A stretch of DNA of 64,000 nt from Falsirhodobacter algicola (GCF_018279165.1 NZ_CP047289.1:372001-436000); one strand, 5' to 3'; numbered from the stretch's first letter, positions 24,186-32,986 are shown. Notes: a model not told the origin generated them from the letters alone. Program-made: numbers and translations.

Positions 24186-27100
24186 ATGGCGACCCTTCTT
24201 CTTGCCTCGGCCGGTGCGGCCGTGGGCGGCGCTTTCGGCGGCGCGGCGCTGGGCCTGTCCGGCGCGGTGATCGGGCGGGCCGTCGGGGCCACGCTGGGAC
24301 AGGTGATCGACCAGCGCCTTCTGGGGCAGGGCAGCGATGCCGTGGAAACCGGCCAGGTGGAACGTTTCCGCATCATGGGCGCGTCCGAAGGGACCGCCGT
24401 GCCGCAGCTTCATGGGCGCAGCCGCATCGCCGGGCAGGTGATCTGGTCCACCCGCTTCCGCGAGGAGAAGAGCACCTCCTCGGGCGGGGGCAAGGGCTCT
24501 TCGAAGACCAAGGTCACGCAATACAGCTATTCCGTCAGCCTCGCCATCGCCCTCTGCGAGGGGGAGATCGCCTCGGTCGGTCGCATCTGGGCCGACGGCA
24601 TCGAAGTCGCGCCCGAGGATCTGAACCTGCGCGTCTATGTCGGCAGCCGCGATCAGCAGCCCGATCCCAAGATCGTGGCGGTGGAGGGCGTGGCCCCCGC
24701 CTATCGCGGCATCGCCTATGTCGTGATGGAGGATCTGGCCCTCGCCGATTACGGCAACCGCATTCCGCAATTCAGCTTCGAGGTGCTGCGCCCATCGACC
24801 GGGCTGACGGTGCAGGAGGCGGTGCATGCCGTCGCGATGATCCCCGGCACGGGGGAATATGCGCTGGCGACGACGCGGGTGCATGCCAGCAAGGGCCTTG
24901 GCACCTATACCGCGCTGAACGTGCATATGGCGTCGGGGCGCTCGGACCTGCAATCCTCGCTGGATCAGATGGCGGAGGAGCTGCCGAATGCCGGCTCGGT
25001 CTCGCTCGTCGTGTCGTGGTTCGGCACGGATCTGCGCTGCGGCGACTGCCTCGTGCGGCCGGGGGTGGAGCAGGCGGAGATCGACGGCACCAACATGCCG
25101 TGGACGGTGGCGGGGCTGACGCGCAAGGGGGCGGGCCTCGTGCCGCAGGATGGGGGGCGGCCGGTCTATGGCGGCACGCCCTGCGACGCCTCGGTCCGCG
25201 AGGCGATCCGCGCCATCCGCGCCAGCGGCCGCGAAGTGATGTTCTATCCCTTCATCCTGATGGAGCAGATGGCGGGCAACACCCTGCCCGACCCTTGGAC
25301 GGGGCAGGAGGGCCAGCCCGTGCTGCCATGGCGGGGGCGGATCACCACCTCGCGCGCGCCGGGCATCGCAGGCAGCCCCGACCGCAGCGCCGCCGCCGAG
25401 GCGGAGGTCGCGGCCTTCTTCGGCACGGCCTCGGTGGGGGATTTCGACGGCACCGCCTATGACGGGCCGCCCGAATGGCGCTATCGCCGGTTCATCCTGC
25501 ATTACGCGCATCTGTGCGCCGAGGCGGGGGGCGTCGATGCCTTCTGCATCGGATCGGAGATGCGCGCCCTGACCCAAGTGCGCGGCGCGGAGGACAGTTT
25601 CCCCGCCGTGGCGGCCCTGCGCCGCCTTGCCGCCGAGGTGCGGGCGATCCTGCCGAAGGCCAAGATCACCTATGCCGCCGATTGGAGCGAGTATTTCGGC
25701 TATCACGCCGATGGCGACGTGCATTTCCATCTCGATCCGCTCTGGGCCGATCCGGCGATCGATTTCGTCGGCATCGACAATTACATGCCGCTGTCCGATT
25801 GGCGCGACGGGACCGATCACGCGGATGCCTCATGGGGGTCGATCTACGATCTGGATTACCTGACTGCGAATGTCGCGGGCGGCGAGGGGTACGATTGGTA
25901 CTATGACGGCCCCGAGGGGCTGGCGGCGCAGCGGCGCGTTCCCATCACCGACGGCGCCTATGACGAGCCGTGGGTCTTTCGCTACAAGGACATCCGCAAC
26001 TGGTGGTCGCAGCCCCATCACGACCGGCGCGGCGGCGTGCGCAGCAGCGAGGCGACGGCTTGGGTGCCCGAATCCAAGCCCATCCGGTTCACCGAATACG
26101 GCTGTGCCGCGATCCATCGCGGCACGAACGAGCCGAACAAGTTCCTCGATCCGAAATCTTCGGAATCGGTGCTGCCGCGCGCATCGGACGGGCGGCGGGA
26201 CGATCTGATGCAGATGCAGTATCTGCGGGCGATGGCGCGGTTCTGGCGGGACGGGGCGAACAATCCGCAATCCTCGGTCTATGACGGGGCCATGGTGGAT
26301 ATGGACCGGGCGCATGTCTGGGCGTGGGATGCGCGGCCCTTCCCGGTCTTTCCGAACCTGACGGACCTGTGGTCGGACGGGGACAACTATCCCCGCGGGC
26401 ACTGGTTGAACGGGCGTGCCTCGGCGCAGCCGCTGGCTTCGGTGGTGGAGGAGATCTGCGCGCGCTCGGGCGTGACGGCGGTGGAGGTGACGGACCTCTA
26501 TGGTCTGGTGCGCGGCTATGTCGTGTCCGATACGGGCAGCGCGCGCGCCGCGCTTCAGCCGCTGATGCTGGCCTATGGCTTCGAGGCGATGGAGCGGGAC
26601 GGCGTTCTGGCCTTTCGCATGCGCGACGGGCAGCCGGCGGCGGTCCTCGACACGGCGCGCCTTGCGATCGGCGATCTCGACGGGATCTTGGAAACCAGCC
26701 GCGCCCCCGATGCCGAAACCGCCGGCCATGTGCGCCTCAGCTTCACCGAGGCGGAGGGCAATTACGGCACCCGGCAGGTGGAGGCCGTTTTCCCCGACGA
26801 GGCGACGCGGGCCATCTCCTCCAGCGAACTGGCGCTGGTGCTGACGGCCGCCGAGGGTCGCGGCATCGCCGAACGCTGGCTGGCGGAGGCGCGGATCGCC
26901 CGCGACACCGCCCGTTTCGCGCTGCCGCCTTCGGCTGATCTGCGGGCGGGCGATGTCGTCACGCTGGAGGGGGCCGATTACCGCATCGACCGGCTGGACA
27001 GCGCCGGCGTGCAGATGGCCGAGGCGGTGCGGGTGGAGGCGCAGGTCTATACCCCATCCGACGCGGTGGAGGAGCGGGTGGTGCCGGTCGCCTTCGTGGC

Positions 27101-28010
27101 GCCGGTGCCGGTGTTCCCGCTGTTCCTCGATCTGCCGCTGCTGAAGGGCGACGAGGTGCCCCATGCGCCGCATCTGGCCGTCACCGCGACCCCGTGGCCG
27201 GGGCAGGTCGGCGTCTGGAGCGCGGTGGAGGATGCGGGCTATACCCTCAACCGTTTGGTGGAGTTGGGGGCGGTGATCGGCGTCACGCAATCGGTGCTGG
27301 CGCCCGCCGCGCCCGGCCTGTGGGACCGGGGGGAGCCGCTGCGCGTGAAGATGGAGGGGGGAGCCCTGTCCTCGGCGACGGCGCTGCAGGTGCTGAACGG
27401 GGCCAATGTCATGGCGATTGGCGATGGCGAGACATGGGAGGTGTTCCAATTCGCCGAGGCGCTGCTGGCGGGCAGCGGGATCTACGATCTGTCGGTGCGG
27501 CTGCGCGGGCAGGCCGGGACCGAGGGCGACATTCCCGCCGAGGGTTGGCCCGCAGGCAGCTATGTCGTGCTCATGGACGAGGCGGTGGCGCAGGTGACGC
27601 TGTCCGCCGATGCGCGGGATCTGGCGCGGCATTACCGCATCGGGGCGGCCGCGCGCGGCTATGACGATGCGGCCGTGACGCATGAGGTACGGGCCTTCAA
27701 GGGGGTTGGGCTGCGCCCCTATGCGCCCTGTCATCTGCGGATGGAGGGCGGCACCCTCGGCTGGGTGCGCCGCACGCGGATCGACGGCGACAGCTGGCAA
27801 AGCTACGAGGTGCCGCTGAACGAGACGGCGGAGCAGTACATGGTCCGCGTGATCCGGGAGGACACGATCCTGCACGAGGTGGTGGTGACGGCGCCCGAAT
27901 GGACCTATGCCGCCGCGGATCGGGCGGCGGATGGGGAAGGGTGCCATGTGGCGGTGGCCCAGATCTCGGACCGGTTCGGGCCGGGGCCTTTCGCCACAAT
28001 CGCGGTTTGA
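24186..28010 (+). CDS. g15: GTA gp15, megatron / host specificity protein with TIM-barrel domain
   Basis: A 1274-residue tail-tip protein, the largest of the cluster. A glycine- and alanine-rich hydrophobic N-terminus (1-45) is probably used for membrane contact. A hub-like region is followed by a GTA_TIM glycoside-hydrolase-like barrel (about 430-740) with the Glu in FCIGSEMRAL (near 457) and in FTEYGCAAIHRG (near 636). A phage tail_3-type domain comes next (about 790-950), then carbohydrate-binding-like C-terminal domains. In Rhodobacter it forms a trimer through which DNA enters the recipient. No frame breaks seen. A terminator follows. Confidence 0.9.
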   Translation: MATLLLASAGAAVGGAFGGAALGLSGAVIGRAVGATLGQVIDQRLLGQGSDAVETGQVERFRIMGASEGTAVPQLHGRSRIAGQVIWSTRFREEKSTSSGGGKGSSKTKVTQYSYSVSLAIALCEGEIASVGRIWADGIEVAPEDLNLRVYVGSRDQQPDPKIVAVEGVAPAYRGIAYVVMEDLALADYGNRIPQFSFEVLRPSTGLTVQEAVHAVAMIPGTGEYALATTRVHASKGLGTYTALNVHMASGRSDLQSSLDQMAEELPNAGSVSLVVSWFGTDLRCGDCLVRPGVEQAEIDGTNMPWTVAGLTRKGAGLVPQDGGRPVYGGTPCDASVREAIRAIRASGREVMFYPFILMEQMAGNTLPDPWTGQEGQPVLPWRGRITTSRAPGIAGSPDRSAAAEAEVAAFFGTASVGDFDGTAYDGPPEWRYRRFILHYAHLCAEAGGVDAFCIGSEMRALTQVRGAEDSFPAVAALRRLAAEVRAILPKAKITYAADWSEYFGYHADGDVHFHLDPLWADPAIDFVGIDNYMPLSDWRDGTDHADASWGSIYDLDYLTANVAGGEGYDWYYDGPEGLAAQRRVPITDGAYDEPWVFRYKDIRNWWSQPHHDRRGGVRSSEATAWVPESKPIRFTEYGCAAIHRGTNEPNKFLDPKSSESVLPRASDGRRDDLMQMQYLRAMARFWRDGANNPQSSVYDGAMVDMDRAHVWAWDARPFPVFPNLTDLWSDGDNYPRGHWLNGRASAQPLASVVEEICARSGVTAVEVTDLYGLVRGYVVSDTGSARAALQPLMLAYGFEAMERDGVLAFRMRDGQPAAVLDTARLAIGDLDGILETSRAPDAETAGHVRLSFTEAEGNYGTRQVEAVFPDEATRAISSSELALVLTAAEGRGIAERWLAEARIARDTARFALPPSADLRAGDVVTLEGADYRIDRLDSAGVQMAEAVRVEAQVYTPSDAVEERVVPVAFVAPVPVFPLFLDLPLLKGDEVPHAPHLAVTATPWPGQVGVWSAVEDAGYTLNRLVELGAVIGVTQSVLAPAAPGLWDRGEPLRVKMEGGALSSATALQVLNGANVMAIGDGETWEVFQFAEALLAGSGIYDLSVRLRGQAGTEGDIPAEGWPAGSYVVLMDEAVAQVTLSADARDLARHYRIGAAARGYDDAAVTHEVRAFKGVGLRPYAPCHLRMEGGTLGWVRRTRIDGDSWQSYEVPLNETAEQYMVRVIREDTILHEVVVTAPEWTYAAADRAADGEGCHVAVAQISDRFGPGPFATIAV

Positions 28011-28013
28011 GGG

Positions 28014-28035
28014 CGGCCCCTTCGGGGGCCGTTTT
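28014..28035 (+). terminator. Terminator of the GTA cluster
   Basis: CGGCCCC-TTCG-GGGGCCG stem-loop with the stable TTCG tetraloop followed by TTTT, beginning 3 bases after the g15 stop and just before the convergent yeiH-like gene. Confidence 0.8.
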
Positions 28036-28041
28036 CCTGCA

Positions 28042-29022
28042 TCAGAGGATCTGAAGGATCCCGAACCCCATCGCCAGCAGCGCGAGGATGGACAGCGTGC
28101 CCGCCATCAGCACCCGCCCGCCCGAACGCAGGACCGAGCGCAGATCGACCGAGAGACCGAGGCCGGCCATCGCGACGAGGGTCAGTGCCTCGGTCGCGCC
28201 GCTGATCGTGGGCATGACCATGGGCGGCAGCATCCCGGTGTTGCGCAGCACCGCCATCGCGGCAAAGGCCGGGATGAACCACGGGATCATGGCCGAGATC
28301 GGCGCCTTTGCCTGACGGCCCGCCGTCAGGCCCAGCAGCAGCACGACCGGGCCGAGCATCATCACCCGCACCAGTTTCACCAGCGTCGCGATCTGCGTGG
28401 CGACGAGGCCCGCCGTCGCGGTCGCGGCCAGCACTTGCGGGACGGCATAGACGCTCATCCCGGCGAGGATGCCGTAATGCCATGCGTCTAGCCCCAGCGC
28501 CTGACCCAGCAGCGGCAGCGCCAGCACCACCGCGATCCCGAGCGCGGCCGTGAAGGCGATGGCAGAGGCGACATCCTTCGCCTCGGCCCGCAGGGCGGGG
28601 GCGGCGGCGACGATGGCCGAATTGCCGCAGATGGAGTTGCCGCAGGCCACCAGCGCCGCCAGACGCGGCGGCAGGCCCAGCATCCGGCCGATGGCGAAGC
28701 TGACCGGAATCGCCACGGCCACCAGAAGCACCACGCTGATCAGGAGTTTCGGACCAAGGCCCGCCAGCGCCGACACGTCGATGCTGGCCCCCAGCAGAAC
28801 GATCGCGAGTTCCAGAACCCGGTGCGCCGCAAAGCGGATGCCCGGCCCGGCAGCCGCGGGCAGGCCGAAGAGCGTGTGCACCGCCGTCCCGATCAGGATG
28901 CAGAAGACCAGCATGTTGCTGGTCCAGCCGCCGATCGTGCTGACCACCCAAGCCGCCGCCACCACCCCGATGCAGGCCATGAGGCCGGGAGAAAGCTGCT
29001 TGATTTGGGGCGCGAATGGCAT
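28042..29022 (-). CDS. YeiH-family putative sulfate exporter (UPF0324)
   Basis: A 326-residue membrane protein with about ten hydrophobic segments. The family motif around RFAAHRVLELAIVLLGASID and the middle NSICGNSAIVAAAPALRA are characteristic of the Cons_hypoth698/YeiH family, and the C-terminal segment VAMAGLGLSVDLRSV is conserved. Members are annotated as sulfate or sulfur-compound exporters, though transport is rarely shown. It is divergent from a LysR-type regulator, an arrangement seen for YeiH and YeiE in enterobacteria, which suggests that regulator controls it. Confidence 0.85.
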   Translation of the reverse strand: MPFAPQIKQLSPGLMACIGVVAAAWVVSTIGGWTSNMLVFCILIGTAVHTLFGLPAAAGPGIRFAAHRVLELAIVLLGASIDVSALAGLGPKLLISVVLLVAVAIPVSFAIGRMLGLPPRLAALVACGNSICGNSAIVAAAPALRAEAKDVASAIAFTAALGIAVVLALPLLGQALGLDAWHYGILAGMSVYAVPQVLAATATAGLVATQIATLVKLVRVMMLGPVVLLLGLTAGRQAKAPISAMIPWFIPAFAAMAVLRNTGMLPPMVMPTISGATEALTLVAMAGLGLSVDLRSVLRSGGRVLMAGTLSILALLAMGFGILQIL

Positions 29023-29089
29023 GGTGATCTCCGATCCTGGCTATGAAGAAGATCGTTGTTCCTTCCATAAGAATCCATTGCATAATGCG

Positions 29090-29102
29090 GCACGTTCCGT
29101 GC
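29090..29102 (+). promoter_or_regulatory. Inverted repeat in the yeiH-lysR divergent region
   Basis: Perfect GCACG-TTC-CGTGC palindrome ending 11 bases before the lysR start, in the 91-base divergent region. An autoregulatory binding site is inferred. A further AT-rich segment ATAA-N11-ATAA lies at 29068-29086. Confidence 0.4.
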
Positions 29103-29113
29103 AGTATTTCTGC

Positions 29114-30016
29114 ATGATGACACTCGACCAGCTTTCCGCCTTCGTCGCCGTCGCCGAGCGCGAGCATGTGACGGAGGCCGCCCATGCGCTGCGGCTGACG
29201 CCCTCGGCCGTCAGCGCGGCGATCCGCACGCTGGAGCGGACCTATGGGATCGAACTGTTCCACCGCGTCGGGCGGGGGATCGAACTGACCGAGACGGGCC
29301 GCGTCTTTCTGGACGAGGCCCGCGCCGTGCTGGCCCGCGCCCGCGCCGCCGAAATCGCGCTGTCGGATATCGGCGATCTGTCGCGGGGGCGGCTGGAGGT
29401 CTGGGCCAGCCAGACCGTCGCGGCCTATTGGTTGCCGCCGGTTCTGATGCGCCTGCACCGCCGCCATCCGGGGCTGGAGCTGCATATGCAGGTCGGGAAC
29501 ACGCAGGCGGTGGTGGACGCCGTGCTGCATGGACGGGCCGAGATCGGCTTCGTCGAGGGGGCGGTCGATCACGGCGCGCTGCATCTGCGGGATGTGGCGC
29601 GCGATCAGATGATCGTCGTCTCGGCCCCCGACCATCCGCTGGCCGAGGATCGCCCGGCCCTGCCCGTGCTGGCGCGCGAGGCGTCTTGGGTGCTGCGCGA
29701 AGAAGGGTCCGGCACACGGTCGGAGTTCGAGGCGGCGCTGGCGGCCGAAGGGATGGACCCGCGCGAATTGGACATCGTGCTGACCCTGCCCTCGAACGAG
29801 GCGGTGCTGTCGGCGGTGCGGGCGGGGCCCGCGCTGACGGCGGTGTCGGCGGCGGCGGCGGCGCCGTTTCTGCGCGCCGGAACGCTGGCAAAGCTGGACG
29901 TGGCGCTGCCCGCCCGCACCTTCCGCAGCCTGCGTCACAAGGAGCGGCACGAAAGCCATGCGGCGCGGGCGCTGATGGAGATGGCGCTTACCCCTCCGGC
30001 GGCTGGGACAGGGTGA
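29114..30016 (+). CDS. LysR-family transcriptional regulator (CysB/YeiE-like)
   Basis: A 300-residue LTTR. The N-terminal winged helix (1-60) has LDQLSAFVAVAEREHVTEAA and LTPSAVSAAIRTLERTYG; the effector-binding domain runs from about 90 to 290 with GTRSEFEAALAAEG. It most likely controls the divergent YeiH-type gene and itself, with an anionic sulfur compound as possible effector (inference from the pairing). Two tandem ATGs (29114, 29117) are possible starts. The last 29 bases overlap the 3' end of the convergent fliG. Confidence 0.88.
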   Translation: MMTLDQLSAFVAVAEREHVTEAAHALRLTPSAVSAAIRTLERTYGIELFHRVGRGIELTETGRVFLDEARAVLARARAAEIALSDIGDLSRGRLEVWASQTVAAYWLPPVLMRLHRRHPGLELHMQVGNTQAVVDAVLHGRAEIGFVEGAVDHGALHLRDVARDQMIVVSAPDHPLAEDRPALPVLAREASWVLREEGSGTRSEFEAALAAEGMDPRELDIVLTLPSNEAVLSAVRAGPALTAVSAAAAAPFLRAGTLAKLDVALPARTFRSLRHKERHESHAARALMEMALTPPAAGTG

Positions 30017-31028
30017 TGCCGCCCGCGGCCTCGAGGCGGCGGATGCTTTCGATGATGGCGGTCATCGCCTCCTCGGCCTCGGCCTCGCGCGGGGGCGGGC
30101 GGTCGGTGATCTCGTCCTGCAGGGTCTGGGCAAGGCGCTGCGACAAATGGGACAAGAGGAACGCCGCCACCACGGGATCGCCCGCCAGCGCTGTCACGAG
30201 GATCGGCTGATCCACCAGCCGCACGATCTTGGGCACATCGGCGGGCAGCACCCGTTCGGGCAGATGCGCGAAGGTGAAGATGGAGCGGCGCACCTCGGCG
30301 GAAAAGACCGCATCCTCGGCCTCAAGCCCGGCAAGAACGTCGTCCCTCGTCTGGCTGCGGGCGATGTTCAGGATCGCGCCCACCCGTTCGCCGGGGGCGG
30401 CGGCGAAGGCGCGGGGCGGCTCGGCCTCCAGCTGATGGGCGAGGGTCTGGCCGATGCGGCGGACGGTGGCCGGATCCACATCGCCGGTCTGGGACACGGC
30501 GAAGGCCACGCGGCGCGCCCGCTGCCCCGGCAGCTTGCCCAGCAGTTCCGCCGCCCGCGCCACGGGCAGCTTCGACAGAACCACGGCCGCCACCTCCGGC
30601 GCCTCATCCTCCAGAACGGGAAGGAGTTTGTCGGGGGGCAGGGCGTTCAGGCGTTCCCACGGATCGGCCGGTCCGGCCCCGGCGCGGCGCAGCCGGTGCG
30701 CCGCCTCCGAGGAGATATGCCCGTCCATCGCCTTCAGCGCCCCCTCCATCCCGCCGGGGAATGCAAGGCCGACGCCATCGAGTTCGGCCAGAAACTCCGC
30801 CACGACGGCCTGAAGCGTGTCGCGATCAACGAGGCGCAGCTGACCCATCTCTTCGGTCAGGTCGGCCTGCATGTCTTCGGGAAGGGCGGAGATGGGGATC
30901 GGGCTGCCTTCGGAGACGAGCAGCTTCACGATCACGGCGGCCTTCTGGCGCCGCGACAGGGCGCGCGCGGGGGCGGCAATGCGCACCGCGCGCTGCGCCG
31001 GTTGGATCTGTGCCAGTGCCTGAGACAT
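29988..31028 (-). CDS. fliG: Flagellar motor switch protein FliG
   Basis: A 346-residue FliG-like protein. The N-terminal part ALSRRQKAAVIVKLLVSEG, the middle EDEAPEVAAVVLSKLPVARA with AAELLGKLPG, and the C-terminal ARSQTRDDVLAGLEAEDAVF follow the ARM-repeat pattern of FliG middle and C domains, which couple the C-ring to the stator and MotA. There are no other flagellar genes in the window, so it is detached from the main cluster. The ATG at 31028 directly follows a hairpin that covers the Shine-Dalgarno; the upstream in-frame Met lies within that leader. purB ends 54 bases upstream on the same strand. Confidence 0.85.
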   Translation of the reverse strand: MSQALAQIQPAQRAVRIAAPARALSRRQKAAVIVKLLVSEGSPIPISALPEDMQADLTEEMGQLRLVDRDTLQAVVAEFLAELDGVGLAFPGGMEGALKAMDGHISSEAAHRLRRAGAGPADPWERLNALPPDKLLPVLEDEAPEVAAVVLSKLPVARAAELLGKLPGQRARRVAFAVSQTGDVDPATVRRIGQTLAHQLEAEPPRAFAAAPGERVGAILNIARSQTRDDVLAGLEAEDAVFSAEVRRSIFTFAHLPERVLPADVPKIVRLVDQPILVTALAGDPVVAAFLLSHLSQRLAQTLQDEITDRPPPREAEAEEAMTAIIESIRRLEAAGGITLSQPPEG

Positions 31029-31057
31029 CCTGCCCCCCTTCATCCATCGGGGGCAGG
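31029..31057 (-). promoter_or_regulatory. Hairpin masking the fliG ribosome binding site
   Basis: On the message a perfect 9-bp stem CCTGCCCCC / GGGGGCAGG with an 11-base loop ends exactly one base before the fliG ATG, so the purine-rich Shine-Dalgarno segment is inside the stem. Translational control is inferred. Confidence 0.5.
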
Positions 31058-31071
31058 ATGCCATGCAGGCA

Positions 31072-31086
31072 TTAACGGCAGGTTAG
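31072..31086 (-). promoter_or_regulatory. Candidate CtrA binding site upstream of fliG
   Basis: TTAA-N7-TTAG on the plus strand (CTAA-N7-TTAA on the minus), one mismatch from the CtrA consensus TTAA-N7-TTAA, 44 bases before the fliG start and overlapping the purB stop codon. CtrA controls flagellar genes, and in Rhodobacter also GTA production. Match by eye. Confidence 0.4.
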
Positions 31087-32384
31087 CCGAAGACGCGCTT
31101 GAAGATCGTGTCGACGTGCTTGGTGTGATAGCCGAGGTCGAATTTCTCTTCGATCTCGGCGGGGGACAGGGCCGCCGTCACTTCGGGATCGGCCAGAAGC
31201 TCGGTCTTGAAGTCGGCGCCCTGTTCCCAGACCTTCATGGCGTTGCGCTGCACGAGGCGGTAGCTGTCCTCGCGGCTGACGCCGGCCTGCGTCAGGGCCA
31301 GAAGCACGCGCTGGCTCATCACGAGGCCGCGGAACTTGTTCATGTTCGCCAGCATGTTGTCCGGATAGATCACCAGCTTTTCGATCACGCCGGCCAGACG
31401 GTGCAGCGCGAAATCGAGCGTGATGGTCGTATCCGGGCCGATCGCCCGCTCCACCGAGGAGTGGGAGATGTCCCGCTCGTGCCAGAGGGCCACGTTTTCC
31501 AGCGCCGGGATCACCGACATGCGGACCAGACGGGCAAGGCCGGTCAGGTTCTCGGTCAGGACCGGGTTGCGCTTGTGCGGCATCGCCGAGGAGCCTTTCT
31601 GGCCGGGTGAGAAGAACTCCTCCGCCTCCAGAACCTCGGTGCGCTGCATGTGCCGGATCTCGATGGCGATGTTCTCGATGCTGCTGGCGACGACGCCCAG
31701 CGTGGCGAAGAACATGGCGTGGCGGTCGCGGGGGATGACCTGCGTGCTGATCGGTTCGGGCTTGAGGCCCATCTTCGCGCAGACATGCTCCTCCACCGCC
31801 GGGTCGATATTGGCGAAGGTGCCGACGGCGCCGGAGATCGCGCCGGTGCGGATTTCCTCGCGCGCCGCCTCAAGGCGGGTGCGGCCGCGGTCCATCTCGG
31901 CGTAGAATCGGGCGAAGGTCAGGCCCATCGTGGTCGGCTCGGCATGGATGCCGTGGCTGCGGCCGATGCGCACCGTGTCCTTATGCTCCAGCGCACGGGT
32001 CTTCAGCGCGGCCAGAACGCGGTCCATCCCGGCCAGCAGCAGATCCGCCGCGCGCACCAGTTGCACGTTCAGCGTGGTGTCGAGCACGTCCGAGGAGGTC
32101 ATCCCCTGATGCACGAAACGCGCATCGTCCGCGCCGACATGTTCGGCAAGGTGGGTCAGGAAGGCGATCACGTCATGCTTGGTGACGGCCTCGATCTCGT
32201 CGATGCGGGCAACGTCGAAGGTCACGTCCTTGGCCTTCCAGACGGCGTCGGCATTGGCGCGCGGGATCACGCCCAGATCGGCCTGCGCGTCGCAGGCATG
32301 GGCCTCGATCTCGTACCAGATGCGGAACTTCGTCTCGGGCGACCAGATGGCGACCATGTCGGGGCGGGAATAGCGGGGGATCAT
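31083..32384 (-). CDS. purB: Adenylosuccinate lyase
   Basis: A 433-residue fumarase/aspartase-superfamily enzyme acting twice in purine synthesis (SAICAR cleavage and adenylosuccinate to AMP). It shows [20 protein letters not shown] at the start, [28 protein letters not shown] with the catalytic His, [11 protein letters not shown], and the mobile signature loop [12 protein letters not shown]. Normal length. Divergent from rpsF. Confidence 0.97.
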   Translation of the reverse strand: MIPRYSRPDMVAIWSPETKFRIWYEIEAHACDAQADLGVIPRANADAVWKAKDVTFDVARIDEIEAVTKHDVIAFLTHLAEHVGADDARFVHQGMTSSDVLDTTLNVQLVRAADLLLAGMDRVLAALKTRALEHKDTVRIGRSHGIHAEPTTMGLTFARFYAEMDRGRTRLEAAREEIRTGAISGAVGTFANIDPAVEEHVCAKMGLKPEPISTQVIPRDRHAMFFATLGVVASSIENIAIEIRHMQRTEVLEAEEFFSPGQKGSSAMPHKRNPVLTENLTGLARLVRMSVIPALENVALWHERDISHSSVERAIGPDTTITLDFALHRLAGVIEKLVIYPDNMLANMNKFRGLVMSQRVLLALTQAGVSREDSYRLVQRNAMKVWEQGADFKTELLADPEVTAALSPAEIEEKFDLGYHTKHVDTIFKRVFG

Positions 32385-32450
32385 CGGGGCCTCTCTCTCG
32401 CAGCGCGTGGCAGACCCTTACGCGCAAGGCGCCCGCATGGCAACGCCCCC

Positions 32451-32478
32451 TTGCCCCCGTGCGCGATCCGTGTATAAG
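32451..32478 (+). promoter_or_regulatory. Probable promoter of the rpsF operon
   Basis: TTGCCC (32451-32456), 16-base spacer, TATAAG (32473-32478). Transcription would begin close to 32486, just before the closed-stem leader at 32488. Confidence 0.5.
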
Positions 32479-32487
32479 GCGGCTTCC

Positions 32488-32540
32488 TTTCCGCAGTCAC
32501 GGATAATCGGCGCAGCCTCTCGTGGACGGGTGTGCGGAAA
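32488..32540 (+). ncRNA. Structured rpsF leader, possible S6:S18 autoregulatory RNA
   Basis: TTTCCGCA (32488-32495) pairs perfectly with TGCGGAAA (32533-32540), enclosing about 37 bases with internal pairing potential, within the untranslated leader of rpsF. Many bacteria carry an S6:S18-binding RNA in this leader through which the protein complex represses its own operon. The closed stem and location fit; I could not verify the consensus internal-loop CCG details. Confidence 0.4.
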
Positions 32541-32582
32541 GGTGATCCCGTCCTATGAAATGCGCCCTGAACAGGAGTGCAC

Positions 32583-32966
32583 ATGCCGCTTTACGAGCAT
32601 GTCTTCATCTCGCGTCAGGACCTGTCCAACGCGCAGGCCGAAGGCCTTGTCGAACACTTCTCCACGGTTCTTGCGGATAACGGCGGCAAAGTCGTCGAAA
32701 GCGAGTACTGGGGCGTCAAGACGATGGCCTACAAGATCAACAAGAACCGCAAGGGCCATTACGCCCTCCTGCGTTCGGATGCGCCCTCGGCCGCCGTGCA
32801 GGAGATGGAGCGTCTGATGCGCCTGCATGACGACGTCATGCGCGTCCTGACCATCAAGGTCGACGCCCATGAAGAAGGTCCGTCCGTGCAGATGCAAAAG
32901 CGTGACGAGCGTGAAGGCCGTGGCGACCGCGATTCGCGCGGCGACCGTGGCGGCTTCCGTCGCTGA
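32583..32966 (+). CDS. rpsF: 30S ribosomal protein S6
   Basis: A 127-residue S6: MPLYEHVFISRQDLSNAQAE, then VESEYWGVKTMAYKINKNRK and HYALLRSDAPSAAVQEMERL. The C-terminus is a charged Arg/Asp-rich tail, common in alphaproteobacteria. S6 dimerises with S18 on the 30S platform; rpsR follows after 20 bases. Start ATG at 32583, preceded by CAGGAG. Confidence 0.97.
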   Translation: MPLYEHVFISRQDLSNAQAEGLVEHFSTVLADNGGKVVESEYWGVKTMAYKINKNRKGHYALLRSDAPSAAVQEMERLMRLHDDVMRVLTIKVDAHEEGPSVQMQKRDEREGRGDRDSRGDRGGFRR

Positions 32967-32986
32967 TCTGGAAAAGGACCTGACAC

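Noticed and set aside
14502-28010. Ordinary prophage
   Set aside because: No integrase, repressor, replication, lysis or attachment repeats; gene order and sizes match gene transfer agents instead.
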